Positions 7,919-15,645 of a DNA stretch of 29,637 nucleotides are shown in pieces. Position numbers and translations under genes: made by a program. Position 1 is the first letter of the stretch. The number at the start of each line of letters is the position of its first letter. The notes under the pieces were generated by a model, which was not told where the DNA came from, did no database searches, and was given only the letters and a program-made list of their open reading frames with translations. This DNA is from a bacterium (GTDB lineage Bacteria > Armatimonadota > Zipacnadia > Zipacnadales > Zipacnadaceae): NCBI GenBank assembly GCA_030603495.1, contig JAUVXR010000031.1, positions 1 to 29,637 on the forward strand, in the 5' to 3' direction.

Positions 7919-8587
7919 CTAGAGCGGAGGAGGAGGTGGTGGTGGCCCTTCTTCCGCCTCCGGCTCGGGGGGCAGCTCCGGACTAACTGGCTCTTCCGGG
8001 GGTATTTCGGGCAGGGCCTCCTCTGAGGGTTCCTCAACAGCCGCCGGCTCTTCACGCGTATCGCCAGTGACCACAAGACCCAGCGAACGCTGTAGGGAAG
8101 CCATCTGCTCGCGGAGTAGTCCGACGACTTCAGCTTGCATAGCTGCAATCTCGGCCAGATGTTGCTCTGCCTGTTTAGCCTTCAGCCCTATCTGCGTGCT
8201 CTCGTTGCGATCTTCATTGCCCGCCGCACGTTGAGCGAGGTTGCGCAAGCGCATAGCCGCCTGCTCCAACAGTTCAACGGCGCCTCCAACATTGCCTTCC
8301 TCAAGCATTTCAAAGGCGCCATCTAAGCCGCGGGCTATGTCTCGCTCCTGTATCATATAGCTCTGGATTCGGTCCTGTTTGGCCCTGTGTTCGGCCTCCT
8401 GGGCCTTTTCCATTGCCCAGAATACGTACCATGCCACCGCGGCCAGGATGATTACTAGCACAATCACAAACCAGACGCCGCGGCCCCCACCCGTCTGCGG
8501 GGGCTCTTCTATCTCGATGTCGATCTCTTCGGGCTCCTGAGCTTGTGGCTGTTCTGTGTCTTCGCCATTCAGTTCCTCTTCGGACAT
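7919..8587 (-). CDS. Acidic single-span membrane protein with coiled coil and Pro/Glu tail
   Basis: I do not recognise a family. The 222-residue protein has four visible parts: a strongly acidic N-terminus (1-33), one transmembrane helix (about 38-58, VWFVIVLVIILAAVAWYVFW), a charged helical region likely to form a coiled coil (about 60-170, with heptad-like Leu/Ala spacing), and a Pro/Glu-rich tail ending in seven prolines. The topology could be either way round. A structural or scaffolding role at the membrane is a guess. The start is ATG at 8587 with GGGAGGG nine bases upstream. It has its own perfect sigma-70 promoter (8652-8680), so it is probably well expressed, and it is divergent from the secreted SurA-stalk gene. 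Confidence 0.72.
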   Translation of the reverse strand: MSEEELNGEDTEQPQAQEPEEIDIEIEEPPQTGGGRGVWFVIVLVIILAAVAWYVFWAMEKAQEAEHRAKQDRIQSYMIQERDIARGLDGAFEMLEEGNVGGAVELLEQAAMRLRNLAQRAAGNEDRNESTQIGLKAKQAEQHLAEIAAMQAEVVGLLREQMASLQRSLGLVVTGDTREEPAAVEEPSEEALPEIPPEEPVSPELPPEPEAEEGPPPPPPPL

Positions 8588-8651
8588 TTCCCGGTGCCCT
8601 CCCTTAATATGCGTTTGTCAGACATAGAGATTAGTACCCACCGTAGCATAC

Positions 8652-8680
8652 ATTATACGGACGACAATGATGTCTGTCAA
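8652..8680 (-). promoter_or_regulatory. Perfect-consensus sigma-70 promoter
   Basis: On the minus strand TTGACA (8675-8680) and TATAAT (8652-8657) are separated by exactly 17 bases, an exact match to the sigma-70 consensus. It directs transcription of the acidic membrane protein gene starting at 8587, with a leader of about 58 bases. Confidence 0.85.
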
Positions 8681-8727
8681 GGAATAATTGGGGGGGGGTA
8701 GGCTGCTGGATTATGGGGGACTGTCAC

Positions 8728-8739
8728 GCGGAATTCCGC
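8728..8739. repeat. 12-base perfect palindrome between divergent promoters
   Basis: GCGGAATTCCGC reads the same on both strands. It sits 47 bases beyond the -35 box of the minus-strand promoter and about 190 from the plus-strand one, so it is placed like an operator but too far from either to act by simple steric block. It may be chance. Confidence 0.3.
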
Positions 8740-8927
8740 CCTGTGGAGACGATGCTGGTCGGCCGATTCTCTTGCTGGAGAAAGTGCTGTTCATGTGGGA
8801 GTTATTTGGTTGGGGAGGGGCTATCAGTTTGCCTATGCTGCGGGTGCAAGCGGCAGTTGCAAACAACGAGGCTTGGAGGCATGCTCTACGAATGCATTTT
8901 CTGCCATCCCGTCGCACAGGAGCTTGC

Positions 8928-8956
8928 TTGACACTGCTCAGACGCCAGTCTATAAT
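8928..8956 (+). promoter_or_regulatory. Perfect-consensus sigma-70 promoter
   Basis: TTGACA (8928-8933) and TATAAT (8951-8956) are separated by 17 bases, an exact consensus match. Transcription would start near 8963, about 40 bases before the ATG at 9004 of the SurA-stalk gene. Confidence 0.85.
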
Positions 8957-9003
8957 GCTGCCAGCAATGGCGATGTATGCCAGTGAACGGGAGGGGGCTG
9001 CCC

Positions 9004-10308
9004 ATGCCTTGGTATACCGGTCGCAAGTGGCTTGTCAGTACTGTGATCTGCCCGCTGGTCATTGCCATCACTGCCTCGCTCGCGATGGCCCAGACTACCG
9101 ATTTGCCCACTGACCCTGAGCCGGAAGTGCTCTGCGTGGTGAACGGTAGCCCCATTACGCGGGATAACCTGAACAAGGCCATCCAGCAGCAATGGGGCCG
9201 GCAAATTCTGGAAGACCTCATCAAGCAGCAGCTTATCTTCCTGGGCTCAGAAACTCGGGGCATCAGTGTCAGCGCTGAAGAGCTCGACGCCCGCCTGACT
9301 GCCATAAAAGCCGAGTTCAAGTCGCTGGAGGAGTTCAATCGCATGATGCACAAGCGCGGTATCAAGGGCCCGGCCTTTCGCGAGCGGCTGCGGGCCCGGA
9401 TACTGCTGGAAAAGCTGGTAGAAGAGATTGGCGCGGTTACCGAGGAGCAGGCCCGGGCCTACTATGACAAGCACATAAGCGACTACCAGTCGCCGGAGCA
9501 GGTTCACCTCCACGCCATCGTTGCCCGCGACGCCGAGCAGGCCTACCAGGCCCGGGAGCAGGTAGCCCGCGGCGCCGACTTTGATGAAGTGGCTAGCGGG
9601 ATGGACAGTGAGCTGGGCGGCGACTGGGAGTGGCTCTGCCGCGATGACCTGCGTAATGTGCTTATCCGTGAGACGGCCTTCAGCCTCCGGCCCGGGGACG
9701 TGAGCAACCCGATCTATGTCGAAGGCGAGTACTACGTGCTCTGGGTGCAGGAAACCAAGCCGGGGGTAGACCGTTCTTTCGAGGAGACCCAGCCCGAGAT
9801 CGCTACCAATATCCGCGAGGACCGGGGCATTACCCCCGAGAGTGTGCTGGCCGGCTTGTGGCGCCAGGCCGAGATCACGGTGCCCTGGAAGGCCTACTAC
9901 TACCTCGCAGGCGAATACAAGCAGCTGGGCGTAGTCAAGGTGATAGTGGATGGCAACTATGTGGCGATGCCCAGCGCGCCAGTCGTTCTGGGAAGCGGCC
10001 GTATGCTGGTTATGGCCAAGCCTCTGCTCCAGGCCATGAATGCGAATATTACCTGGGACGCCGATACGCAGACTATGAGTGCGCTGAGCGAATCAGGTAC
10101 TGTCCAGGTCACTGTGGGCTCTCTGCAAGCCAAATCGGGAGACCGCGTCGTGCTGATGAGCGAAGCGCCTCAGCTTCGCGCGGGCAGTCTCTTCATCCCA
10201 CCCCGGCCCGTAGTCGTCGCTCTGGGCGGAACCGTGGAGTGGGACCCGATTACCTATACTCTCAAGGTGAATTCGGAGCCACAGTCTAAGAGCGATGTGG
10301 CCGAGTAG
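9004..10308 (+). CDS. Secreted SurA-like chaperone fused to a stalk (copper amine oxidase N-like) domain
   Basis: A 434-residue exported protein. The ATG at 9004 is preferred over the one at 8977 because GGGAGGGGG (8990-8997) precedes it and the product then starts with a clean signal peptide (basic residues 7-8, hydrophobic core 9-26, AMA before Gln30). Residues 41-150 resemble the SurA N-terminal chaperone region. Residues 165-250 resemble a parvulin domain that looks degenerate: the first His is kept (His170 in HLHAIV), but the second is replaced (EYYVLWV, Tyr244) and the GGDLG loop reads GGDWEW. It may chaperone without isomerase activity. Residues 312-424 match the stalk/copper-amine-oxidase-N family (VKVIVDGNYV..., later FIPPRPVVVALGGTVEWD). 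That domain is common on cell-surface proteins of Firmicutes and Armatimonadota. It is a single-gene unit with its own strong promoter. Confidence 0.85.
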   Translation: MPWYTGRKWLVSTVICPLVIAITASLAMAQTTDLPTDPEPEVLCVVNGSPITRDNLNKAIQQQWGRQILEDLIKQQLIFLGSETRGISVSAEELDARLTAIKAEFKSLEEFNRMMHKRGIKGPAFRERLRARILLEKLVEEIGAVTEEQARAYYDKHISDYQSPEQVHLHAIVARDAEQAYQAREQVARGADFDEVASGMDSELGGDWEWLCRDDLRNVLIRETAFSLRPGDVSNPIYVEGEYYVLWVQETKPGVDRSFEETQPEIATNIREDRGITPESVLAGLWRQAEITVPWKAYYYLAGEYKQLGVVKVIVDGNYVAMPSAPVVLGSGRMLVMAKPLLQAMNANITWDADTQTMSALSESGTVQVTVGSLQAKSGDRVVLMSEAPQLRAGSLFIPPRPVVVALGGTVEWDPITYTLKVNSEPQSKSDVAE

Positions 10309-10355
10309 CGGGTTAGGGATGATTCTGCTGGCAGGATTGGTCTAGCGGCTGACGT

Positions 10356-11384
10356 TCAGGCCGCTGCCACTTTGATAGTCGCCAGGTTGCCCTTGCCCAC
10401 CCCCGCCTGCGCAGCCAGGCCGATGTAGGGAATGTCCTCCGGTTTCAATCCCAGGAGTGTGGCGGCGTAGGCATCGGCTGCAACCATGTCCGCGCTGACC
10501 AGCACCGTATGGCGCTCTTCAACTTTTCCCGGCCCCTTAGGACCGCCGGTGAGGAGAATACGGGTGGCATCCACTACGTTCAGCGTCGGCCGTAGAGATA
10601 CTGCCAGGCCGACGATATTCTCGTGCAGGTTGAGTCCGGGCGAGCTTGCTGTGCCGGCGCGGTGGTAAGCGCCCCGGTCCCAGACTGTCCCCATCTGATT
10701 CTTGAGGCATACTGTAGTCACCGTGGCGCTATGCGACTTGACGATCGGCAGGTTTATGTATACGTCAGATTCAAGAATCTCGGTGGCTACCTTGTCGGTC
10801 TTGATGTTGAGCCCGCCGGACAGCGTGACATCTTGATACATATTCGGGTTGGCCAGGCTGATCAGCGGCACGCCCAGCTCGCGGCAGACTCGCCTGGCCC
10901 CAGACATATCAAAAGTGACGCTGGCTGTATCGCAACTGTGCTCGACGACGACAATGCGTTTGGCTTTGGCCTCCTGGCAAAGTGCGATGACCGCCGCCAG
11001 CACCTCGGGGCTGGTGCAGGCTGCCTGGGCTGGCTGCCGCGCCCAGGCTATATTGGGCTTGATCGTCACCACATCATCGGCCTTGACCCAACTGCCTATC
11101 CCGCCATACCTCTCCACGGCCGCCCGGACGAGTTCCTCGGGCTTCATATCCTGGGCGATGGCGACATCAACGTCGTCGGGGCCCGCCTGCCACCGGTTGC
11201 TGCCGAGCCTCGCAGCGTCGCCCGGGGTTGCCGAATCGCTCGTGCCCAGATCGGGGCCCTTGGGGGCCGGTGTCCGACGGGTGCGCGGAACCGTAGCCTC
11301 GCGCGCGCAGCCGGCTAAGGTCCCCAGCGTCGTCGTTGCTAGCCCCAGTCGTGCGCACCTACCTAGAAACTCACGCCGTTGCAT
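10356..11384 (-). CDS. DUF362-domain protein with Tat signal and lipobox
   Basis: About 342 residues from the ATG at 11384. The N-terminus MQRREFLGRCARLGLATTT has a twin-arginine (RREFL) motif, a hydrophobic stretch and a lipobox-like LAGC, so export by Tat and lipidation at that Cys are likely. After a Pro/Thr-rich linker the DUF362 core follows, with VTIKPNIAW, IVVVEHSC, SDVYINLPIVKSHSAT, TVCLKNQMGTVWDR and VVDATRILLTGGPKGPG. DUF362 proteins are often found beside ferredoxin-type proteins, but no Fe-S Cys cluster is visible here and the function is unknown. A TTG start at 11414 would add ten residues ahead of the Arg pair and fits Tat signals less well. AAGGAG lies 14 bases before the ATG, rather far. 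It follows mreD on the same strand after 84 bases. Confidence 0.85.
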   Translation of the reverse strand: MQRREFLGRCARLGLATTTLGTLAGCAREATVPRTRRTPAPKGPDLGTSDSATPGDAARLGSNRWQAGPDDVDVAIAQDMKPEELVRAAVERYGGIGSWVKADDVVTIKPNIAWARQPAQAACTSPEVLAAVIALCQEAKAKRIVVVEHSCDTASVTFDMSGARRVCRELGVPLISLANPNMYQDVTLSGGLNIKTDKVATEILESDVYINLPIVKSHSATVTTVCLKNQMGTVWDRGAYHRAGTASSPGLNLHENIVGLAVSLRPTLNVVDATRILLTGGPKGPGKVEERHTVLVSADMVAADAYAATLLGLKPEDIPYIGLAAQAGVGKGNLATIKVAAA

Positions 11385-11468
11385 CCCGTTTGTGCCATCT
11401 CCTTGCTTCGTCAAACCAACTCGCTAAGTATTGCAGACGACATTGCTGGTGACGGTGTTCACGGCTTA

Positions 11469-11954
11469 TCACTCCCCGGGGTGCGGCAGGTAGTTGAAAA
11501 GCGCGCGGAGAACCGCGAACAACGGTGCGGCCATCAGTCCACTGAGGATTGCCTGGCCCACGGTGCCCGTCACCCAGGGGCCGAGATGGGGAGGGGGGAG
11601 GAACGCCAGTTCCAGTACATTCATCGCCACCACGGCCGTAGCCGTTACCGCCATTGCCACAAGCACTCGGTTGGGGAATATCCGCCTGCCGAGCAGGCCT
11701 AGCGCCGTACCGGCGCCCATGTGGCTGACGAACAGTCCTCCCAGGGGTATCCGGCCTAGTGTGCTGACCATCAGGCCGGTGAGAAGTCCTGACCAGCAGC
11801 CGTCCAGAGGACCTCGGGTCAGTCCCACGGTGACCAGCAGCACGACCGCCAAGTCGGGCGGCTGCTCGCCCCACCGCAGCCAGGTGGGCCACGCATACTG
11901 CCAACCAACCAACACCACTGCCAGAACGAACTCAGTCAGGTAAGCCCAGAACAA
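11469..11954 (-). CDS. mreD: Rod-shape-determining protein MreD
   Basis: MreD is the polytopic membrane subunit of the elongasome with MreB and MreC. The 161-residue protein has about five hydrophobic segments, beginning FWAYLTEFVLAVVLVGWQYA, and the family-like pattern VGLTRGPLDGCWSGLLTGLM. The start is a TTG at 11954, preceded by AAGGAG nine bases upstream. The longer open frame (to 12239) is Arg/His/Pro-rich non-membrane sequence antisense-like to mreC coding and is not credible. It follows mreC with a 44-base gap. The sequence is weakly conserved in this family, so position in the mreBCD cluster carries much of the call. Confidence 0.85.
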   Translation of the reverse strand: MFWAYLTEFVLAVVLVGWQYAWPTWLRWGEQPPDLAVVLLVTVGLTRGPLDGCWSGLLTGLMVSTLGRIPLGGLFVSHMGAGTALGLLGRRIFPNRVLVAMAVTATAVVAMNVLELAFLPPPHLGPWVTGTVGQAILSGLMAAPLFAVLRALFNYLPHPGE

Positions 11955-11998
11955 AGCTGTTTTTCTCCTTGGGCTTCTCCGCTCACCCAGGTGCGGGC

Positions 11999-12838
11999 CT
12001 AGAGCAGGGGAACCACCCACACGTATTCGAGGCCGTCGAAATCCACAAAGGGCCGGATAGTTGCCACAACGGTCTGGGCATGAATCGGCGAGGTGCTGAC
12101 GCCTTCCACTACGCCCACAGGTATCGCCGCGGGATAGATGCCGTCCTCGCCCGAGGTGGTGATGACATCGCCGATGCGGACATCGGCGTGCCGGCGCAGC
12201 TTCTCCATCCGCAGCCGGTCCGGCCAGCCGGTGGCCCATTGTGCGACCGGTTTGACTATGCCGACATCGCCGCTGCGCTGATTGCGGGCCCCGAGGCCGT
12301 GCTGGGCATCCACGATCAGCAGTACCTGGGCGACTCTGCCCTGCACGTCAACTACCCGCCCGACCAGGCCAGCTTCACGAACGATATCGCCTTCACTGAT
12401 CTCGCGGTTCTCGGGTACCTGGATAGTGACGCGACAGCGCTGGCGGTCGCTGGTGCGGGCAATGATCCAAGTCGGGATGCCTTCAACTGGCATATCAAGC
12501 TCGAAGCCCAGTTTGTCCCGGAAAGCTTTGTTTTCTCGAAAGTACTCCGCCAAACGGAGGTTATCGTTTCGGAGCTTGTCGAGCTCCTGGCGCAATCGCC
12601 GATTCTCTGCGGCCAGTGATCTGGCCCGGAACACTGATAGCCCGGTGTCATGCAGAATCTGGTTGGCGCTGGTCACGGCACTCGAGACCGGGTAACCCAA
12701 TCGCTGACAGATGTATTCTGGCAGGCTAATCCGGTTGTGGTGCCAGGCCATGCGTTGCCATATTGTTAAGGTCACGGCCACGATGACCATGAAGAGAAGT
12801 GGCCTCAGGCTTTTTCGGACTGGCGTGTGCAATAGCAT
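11999..12838 (-). CDS. mreC: Rod-shape-determining protein MreC
   Basis: MreC links the cytoskeletal MreB to periplasmic cell-wall synthases. The 279-residue protein has a transmembrane helix near residues 12-28, a coiled coil (about 73-105, ARSLAAENRRLRQELDKLRN) and the beta-rich periplasmic domain. That domain has typical elements such as GDIVREAGLVGRVVDVQG, VLLIVDAQHGLGARNQRSGD, and VRIGDVITTSGEDGIYPAAI followed by PVGVVEG. Length and order are normal. The start is ATG at 12838, 21 bases after mreB. It is probably co-transcribed with mreB and mreD. Confidence 0.95.
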   Translation of the reverse strand: MLLHTPVRKSLRPLLFMVIVAVTLTIWQRMAWHHNRISLPEYICQRLGYPVSSAVTSANQILHDTGLSVFRARSLAAENRRLRQELDKLRNDNLRLAEYFRENKAFRDKLGFELDMPVEGIPTWIIARTSDRQRCRVTIQVPENREISEGDIVREAGLVGRVVDVQGRVAQVLLIVDAQHGLGARNQRSGDVGIVKPVAQWATGWPDRLRMEKLRRHADVRIGDVITTSGEDGIYPAAIPVGVVEGVSTSPIHAQTVVATIRPFVDFDGLEYVWVVPLL

Positions 12839-12859
12839 TTGTATGCAGTGGGCCTTAAT

Positions 12860-13912
12860 CTAGGCCAAGGAGTCGCCGGGCAGGTCTTCGAGCTGTTCTA
12901 GGTAGCGGGCGGTGCCCATCACCACACAGCTCATCGGCTCCTGGGCGACGTAGACCGGTATGTCGGTCTCGGCGCTAATGAGCTGGTCCAGGCCCTGGAG
13001 CAGCGCGCCGCCGCCGGCCAGGACGATACCCCGGTTCATTATGTCTGCGGCCAACTCGGGGGGGGTGGCGTCCAGTGACTCTTTTACCACCTCGACTACC
13101 GCCGCCACCGGTTCGGCACAGGCTTCTCGGATTTCGGCAGAGCTGATTACGACTTTGCGCGGCAGGCCGGTTATGAGGTCCTTGCCGCGCACCTGCATAG
13201 TAGTCTCCTGGGGCAGCGGGAAGGCTGAGCCGATGTTTATTTTTATCTGCTCGGCAGTGGTCTCACCGATGTACAGGTTCGCCTCGTGACGCAGGTAAGC
13301 GGTGATCGCATCGTCTACTGCCTCACCCGCTATGCGCAGTGATCGCTGCGTGCAGATACCGCCGAGCGAGATCACAGCCACCTCGGTGGTGCCCCCACCG
13401 ATATCCACGATCATATTGCCCACCGGCTCGGAGACGGGTAGCCCCGCCCCGATCGCCGCAGCCATCGGCTCGTCCATTATCCGCGTCTGCCAAGCCCCGG
13501 CCTGACGGGCGGCGTCCTCCACCGCCCGTCGTTCGACTTCGGTGACTCCCGACGGTACCCCGATGACCACGGAGGGATGCACGAACACAGTGCGACCGTG
13601 CACCTTCTGGATGAAATGGCGGATCATGGCCTCGGTGGTATCAAAGTCGGCGATTACACCCTTGCGCAGCGGCCGGATCGCCGATATCCGCGCGGGGGTA
13701 CGGCCGACCATACGCTTGGCCTCGTCGCCAACTGCCAGCACCTGGCCGGTATGATCGTCAATGGCAACCACCGAAGGCTCATTCAGTACGATACCACGCC
13801 CGCTGACGTACACCAGGGTATTGGCTGTGCCCAGGTCAATACCTATATCCCCGGAGCGCAGTACCGCGTGAAGCGCCTTACGCAATGCCCATTGAAGTAT
13901 GTTCTGTCTCAC
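12860..13912 (-). CDS. mreB: Rod-shape-determining actin homologue MreB
   Basis: MreB polymerises with ATP under the inner membrane and guides lateral cell-wall synthesis. The 350-residue protein carries the actin-fold signatures: phosphate 1 DLGTANT (26-32), [15 protein letters not shown], phosphate 2 [10 protein letters not shown] (169-178), GEAVDDAI, and the adenosine motif [14 protein letters not shown] near residue 300. The N-terminal stretch [17 protein letters not shown] is a plausible amphipathic membrane-binding helix. The start is GTG at 13912 with AGGAGG five bases upstream. It overlaps the stop of the maf remnant as GTGA, so translational coupling is likely. Its order with mreC and mreD is the canonical one. 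Confidence 0.97.
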   Translation of the reverse strand: MRQNILQWALRKALHAVLRSGDIGIDLGTANTLVYVSGRGIVLNEPSVVAIDDHTGQVLAVGDEAKRMVGRTPARISAIRPLRKGVIADFDTTEAMIRHFIQKVHGRTVFVHPSVVIGVPSGVTEVERRAVEDAARQAGAWQTRIMDEPMAAAIGAGLPVSEPVGNMIVDIGGGTTEVAVISLGGICTQRSLRIAGEAVDDAITAYLRHEANLYIGETTAEQIKINIGSAFPLPQETTMQVRGKDLITGLPRKVVISSAEIREACAEPVAAVVEVVKESLDATPPELAADIMNRGIVLAGGGALLQGLDQLISAETDIPVYVAQEPMSCVVMGTARYLEQLEDLPGDSLA

Positions 13913-14265
13913 ACTAGCCTCCTGTTCATCTGCGATGCTTCCCGCAGATGAGAGGGGGAAGCGTCTGTCCAGCCCAGCGCCCGCAGCGCCCTTAGTACTT
14001 GGCGTATGTGCAAGCCCACCACATTATAATACGAACCACGAATCCACTCAACAAAGCTCTGCGCTTGCCCCTGAATACCATAGCCATCGGCTTTGTCCAG
14101 TGGCTCGCCAGTGGCGACATATGCGGCGATTTCTGCTGCACTCAGGCGACGGAATTTTACCTCGGTGCCCTCCCAACCCCGCCACACAATGCGGCAGTGG
14201 TGCTGATGACAGATGGCCAGGGCGCACGTGGCGCGGTCAGGTGACGACGTTGAGCTCAGCGCCAC
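13909..14265 (-). pseudogene. maf: 5'-truncated Maf nucleotide pyrophosphatase
   Basis: Only the C-terminal half of Maf is present: [20 protein letters not shown], then [30 protein letters not shown] and a short final helix. The N-terminal half is absent, including the SxSPRR substrate motif and the GADT catalytic Asp, so pyrophosphatase activity is not expected. Similarity begins about where amrS ends (stop at 14237-14239). The frame remains open to a GTG at 14265 inside the amrS 3' end, with GGGAGG ten bases upstream, so a 118-residue product may still be made. Its TGA overlaps the mreB GTG. A maf gene just upstream of mreBCD is a known ancestral arrangement (for example in Bacilli, with radC), which supports this being the decayed resident maf rather than a stray piece. 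Confidence 0.8.
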
Positions 14266-15244
14266 AGCTTCCGCACCTCCCGTCGTCGGTCATATTGCGA
14301 GAACGGCTGCTGAACCCCGACCGGCTTATAGCCGTTTCCCCACACTCCGCGCAGCAAGTATCAGTCGTACCATTGATAAAGATGTTGCCCACATACACGT
14401 GGTCGAGTCGCTGCTGGGCCAGGTCGTAAGCGCGTTGCAGGGTCTCAGCAGGAGTAGGCGGCGCATCCAGTTTGAGAGCTGGGTGGTACCGCGATAGGTG
14501 TACAGGCATATCCTCCCGCACCGACGCTGCCCATTCAAAGATTGCGCCCAGTTCCTCGTCACTGTCGTTGTGGCCCGGAATAATCAGGATCGTTATCTCC
14601 ACGTGGCACTGTTCGGCAGCGATCTCCACCGTACGCCGGGCCGGCCAGGCCTCGCCGCCACAAAGCTTGCGGTAGAAATCATCGCTCCAGGCCTTGATGT
14701 CCACGTTCATTGCCCCGATGTAGGGGAGAAGCTCATGCAGCGGCTCCTCCTCGATGATGCCGTTGGTGACCAGCACGTTGTGCATACCCGCTTCGTGCAC
14801 GAGCCGGGCCGTGTCGTAGACGTACTCAAACCAGATGATCGGCTCATTGTAGGTGTAGGCAATGCCGATGTTGTCAGCCTTTGTCCGCCACTCCTCGGCC
14901 AGTTCCAGTGCCTGCTGTGGCGCTAGGTGCTGCGTGGATGGGCGACCGTGGGAAATTGACCAGTTCTGGCAGAAAATGCAAGAGAGGTTGCAGCCGAAGG
15001 TGCCCAGCGACAGGATATCGCTGCCCGGGTAGAAATGATACAGAGGCTTTTTCTCGATCGGATCCATCGCCACCGAGGTGGCCTCGCCGTAGTTCAAGCT
15101 GCGCAGTACGCCATCCACGTTCTGGCGCACTCCGCAGCGACCGGTCTTGCCCAGGCGAATTTGGCAATGCCAGGGGCAGAGCTGGCACTGCAGGTATTCT
15201 TCAGCAGGCTCATAGTATCGGCATTCTACCAGTTCCTGCGCCAT
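14237..15244 (-). CDS. amrS: AmmeMemoRadiSam-system radical SAM protein AmrS
   Basis: A 335-residue radical-SAM protein of the AmmeMemoRadiSam family (pyruvate formate-lyase-activating-like). The SAM-cluster motif is Cys85-x3-Cys89-x2-Cys92 in [13 protein letters not shown]-terminal cysteines 20, 23, 27 and 37 (CQLCPWHC...GRCGVR) and a C-terminal zinc-ribbon-like set (TCCAECGE ... GRCGSCGAE) are typical of the family. Other family features are [24 protein letters not shown] and IIPGHNDS. The partner genes amrA and amrB are not in the window, and the precise substrate is not established. The start is ATG at 15244, which lies inside the 3' end of the transposase remnant frame. Any promoter must lie in or beyond that remnant, and I see no strong one. 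It overlaps the maf remnant by 29 bases. Confidence 0.92.
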   Translation of the reverse strand: MAQELVECRYYEPAEEYLQCQLCPWHCQIRLGKTGRCGVRQNVDGVLRSLNYGEATSVAMDPIEKKPLYHFYPGSDILSLGTFGCNLSCIFCQNWSISHGRPSTQHLAPQQALELAEEWRTKADNIGIAYTYNEPIIWFEYVYDTARLVHEAGMHNVLVTNGIIEEEPLHELLPYIGAMNVDIKAWSDDFYRKLCGGEAWPARRTVEIAAEQCHVEITILIIPGHNDSDEELGAIFEWAASVREDMPVHLSRYHPALKLDAPPTPAETLQRAYDLAQQRLDHVYVGNIFINGTTDTCCAECGETAISRSGFSSRSRNMTDDGRCGSCGAELNVVT

Positions 15245-15645
15245 CGTTGCCTACGACTCTCCGATCTTAGAATAAACACACGACTTCCCCAGCTAATCGG
15301 GGACTGGTTTCCGAGATAGATTGTGTGAATACGGCGGGTGGTCTGCTTGATCAGCCTGCCTACTTTGAATAGCCGCTCGCGCAGCGTCTGGACCTGCGCT
15401 TTTCGCAGCTGGGGATTGGAGAGCCGACGTCTGAACAGATTTAGCAACTGATAAGCCAGCGCGACGAAGGCCAGCCGGAAGCAGTTGGCCGCGAAGTGGT
15501 GGCTTGATAGCCGATCGGCTTTGAGCTGATTTTTGAGCTCTTTGATATAGTTCTCGGCTTGTCCACGGGCTTCGTAGAAGTCGAACAGGCGCCGGGCGAA
15601 CTTGACAAGGCGCAAATCATAGCTGAATGACGAATATCTTCGTTA
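15226..15645 (-). mobile_element. IS1380-type transposase C-terminal remnant
   Basis: The minus-strand frame open from 15645 to 15226 encodes the C-terminal end of an IS1380-family DDE transposase. The signature is FYEARGQAENYIKELKNQLK (which contains the catalytic Glu), followed by ADRLSSHHFAANCFRLAF and ALAYQLLNLFRRRL. The N-terminal two thirds, with both catalytic Asp residues, are missing, so it cannot transpose alone. The 5' edge falls at about 15640, where the DegT gene ends (its stop is at 15643-15645), and the 3' edge runs into the first codons of amrS. I could not identify terminal inverted repeats or a target duplication. Nearby sequence is visibly lower in GC than the mre genes, which supports recent acquisition. 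Confidence 0.85.

Larger units (their letters stand above)
8588..9003. other. Divergent promoter region
   Basis: This 416-base intergenic region carries two opposite consensus promoters (8652-8680 minus, 8928-8956 plus), with about 250 bases between their -35 boxes. The middle holds a run of nine G (8690-8698) and a perfect 12-base palindrome GCGGAATTCCGC (8728-8739). The open frames in it are short and Cys/Arg-rich with no family resemblance, so I treat it as non-coding. No 6S, SRP, tmRNA or RNase P signature was recognised. Confidence 0.6.

Noticed and set aside
8713-8931. Cys-rich 72-residue frame that superficially resembles a zinc ribbon
   Set aside because: Cys spacing is irregular (CSCG, CLCCGC, CIFC), no Shine-Dalgarno site precedes it, and the promoter of the next gene overlaps its 3' end. 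Several other frames in the same intergenic region are equally open.
11955-12239. N-terminal extension of mreD to an upstream ATG at 12239
   Set aside because: The added 95 residues are Arg/His/Pro/Gly-rich, are read out of frame through mreC coding sequence, and do not resemble MreD. The TTG at 11954 has a proper ribosome-binding site.
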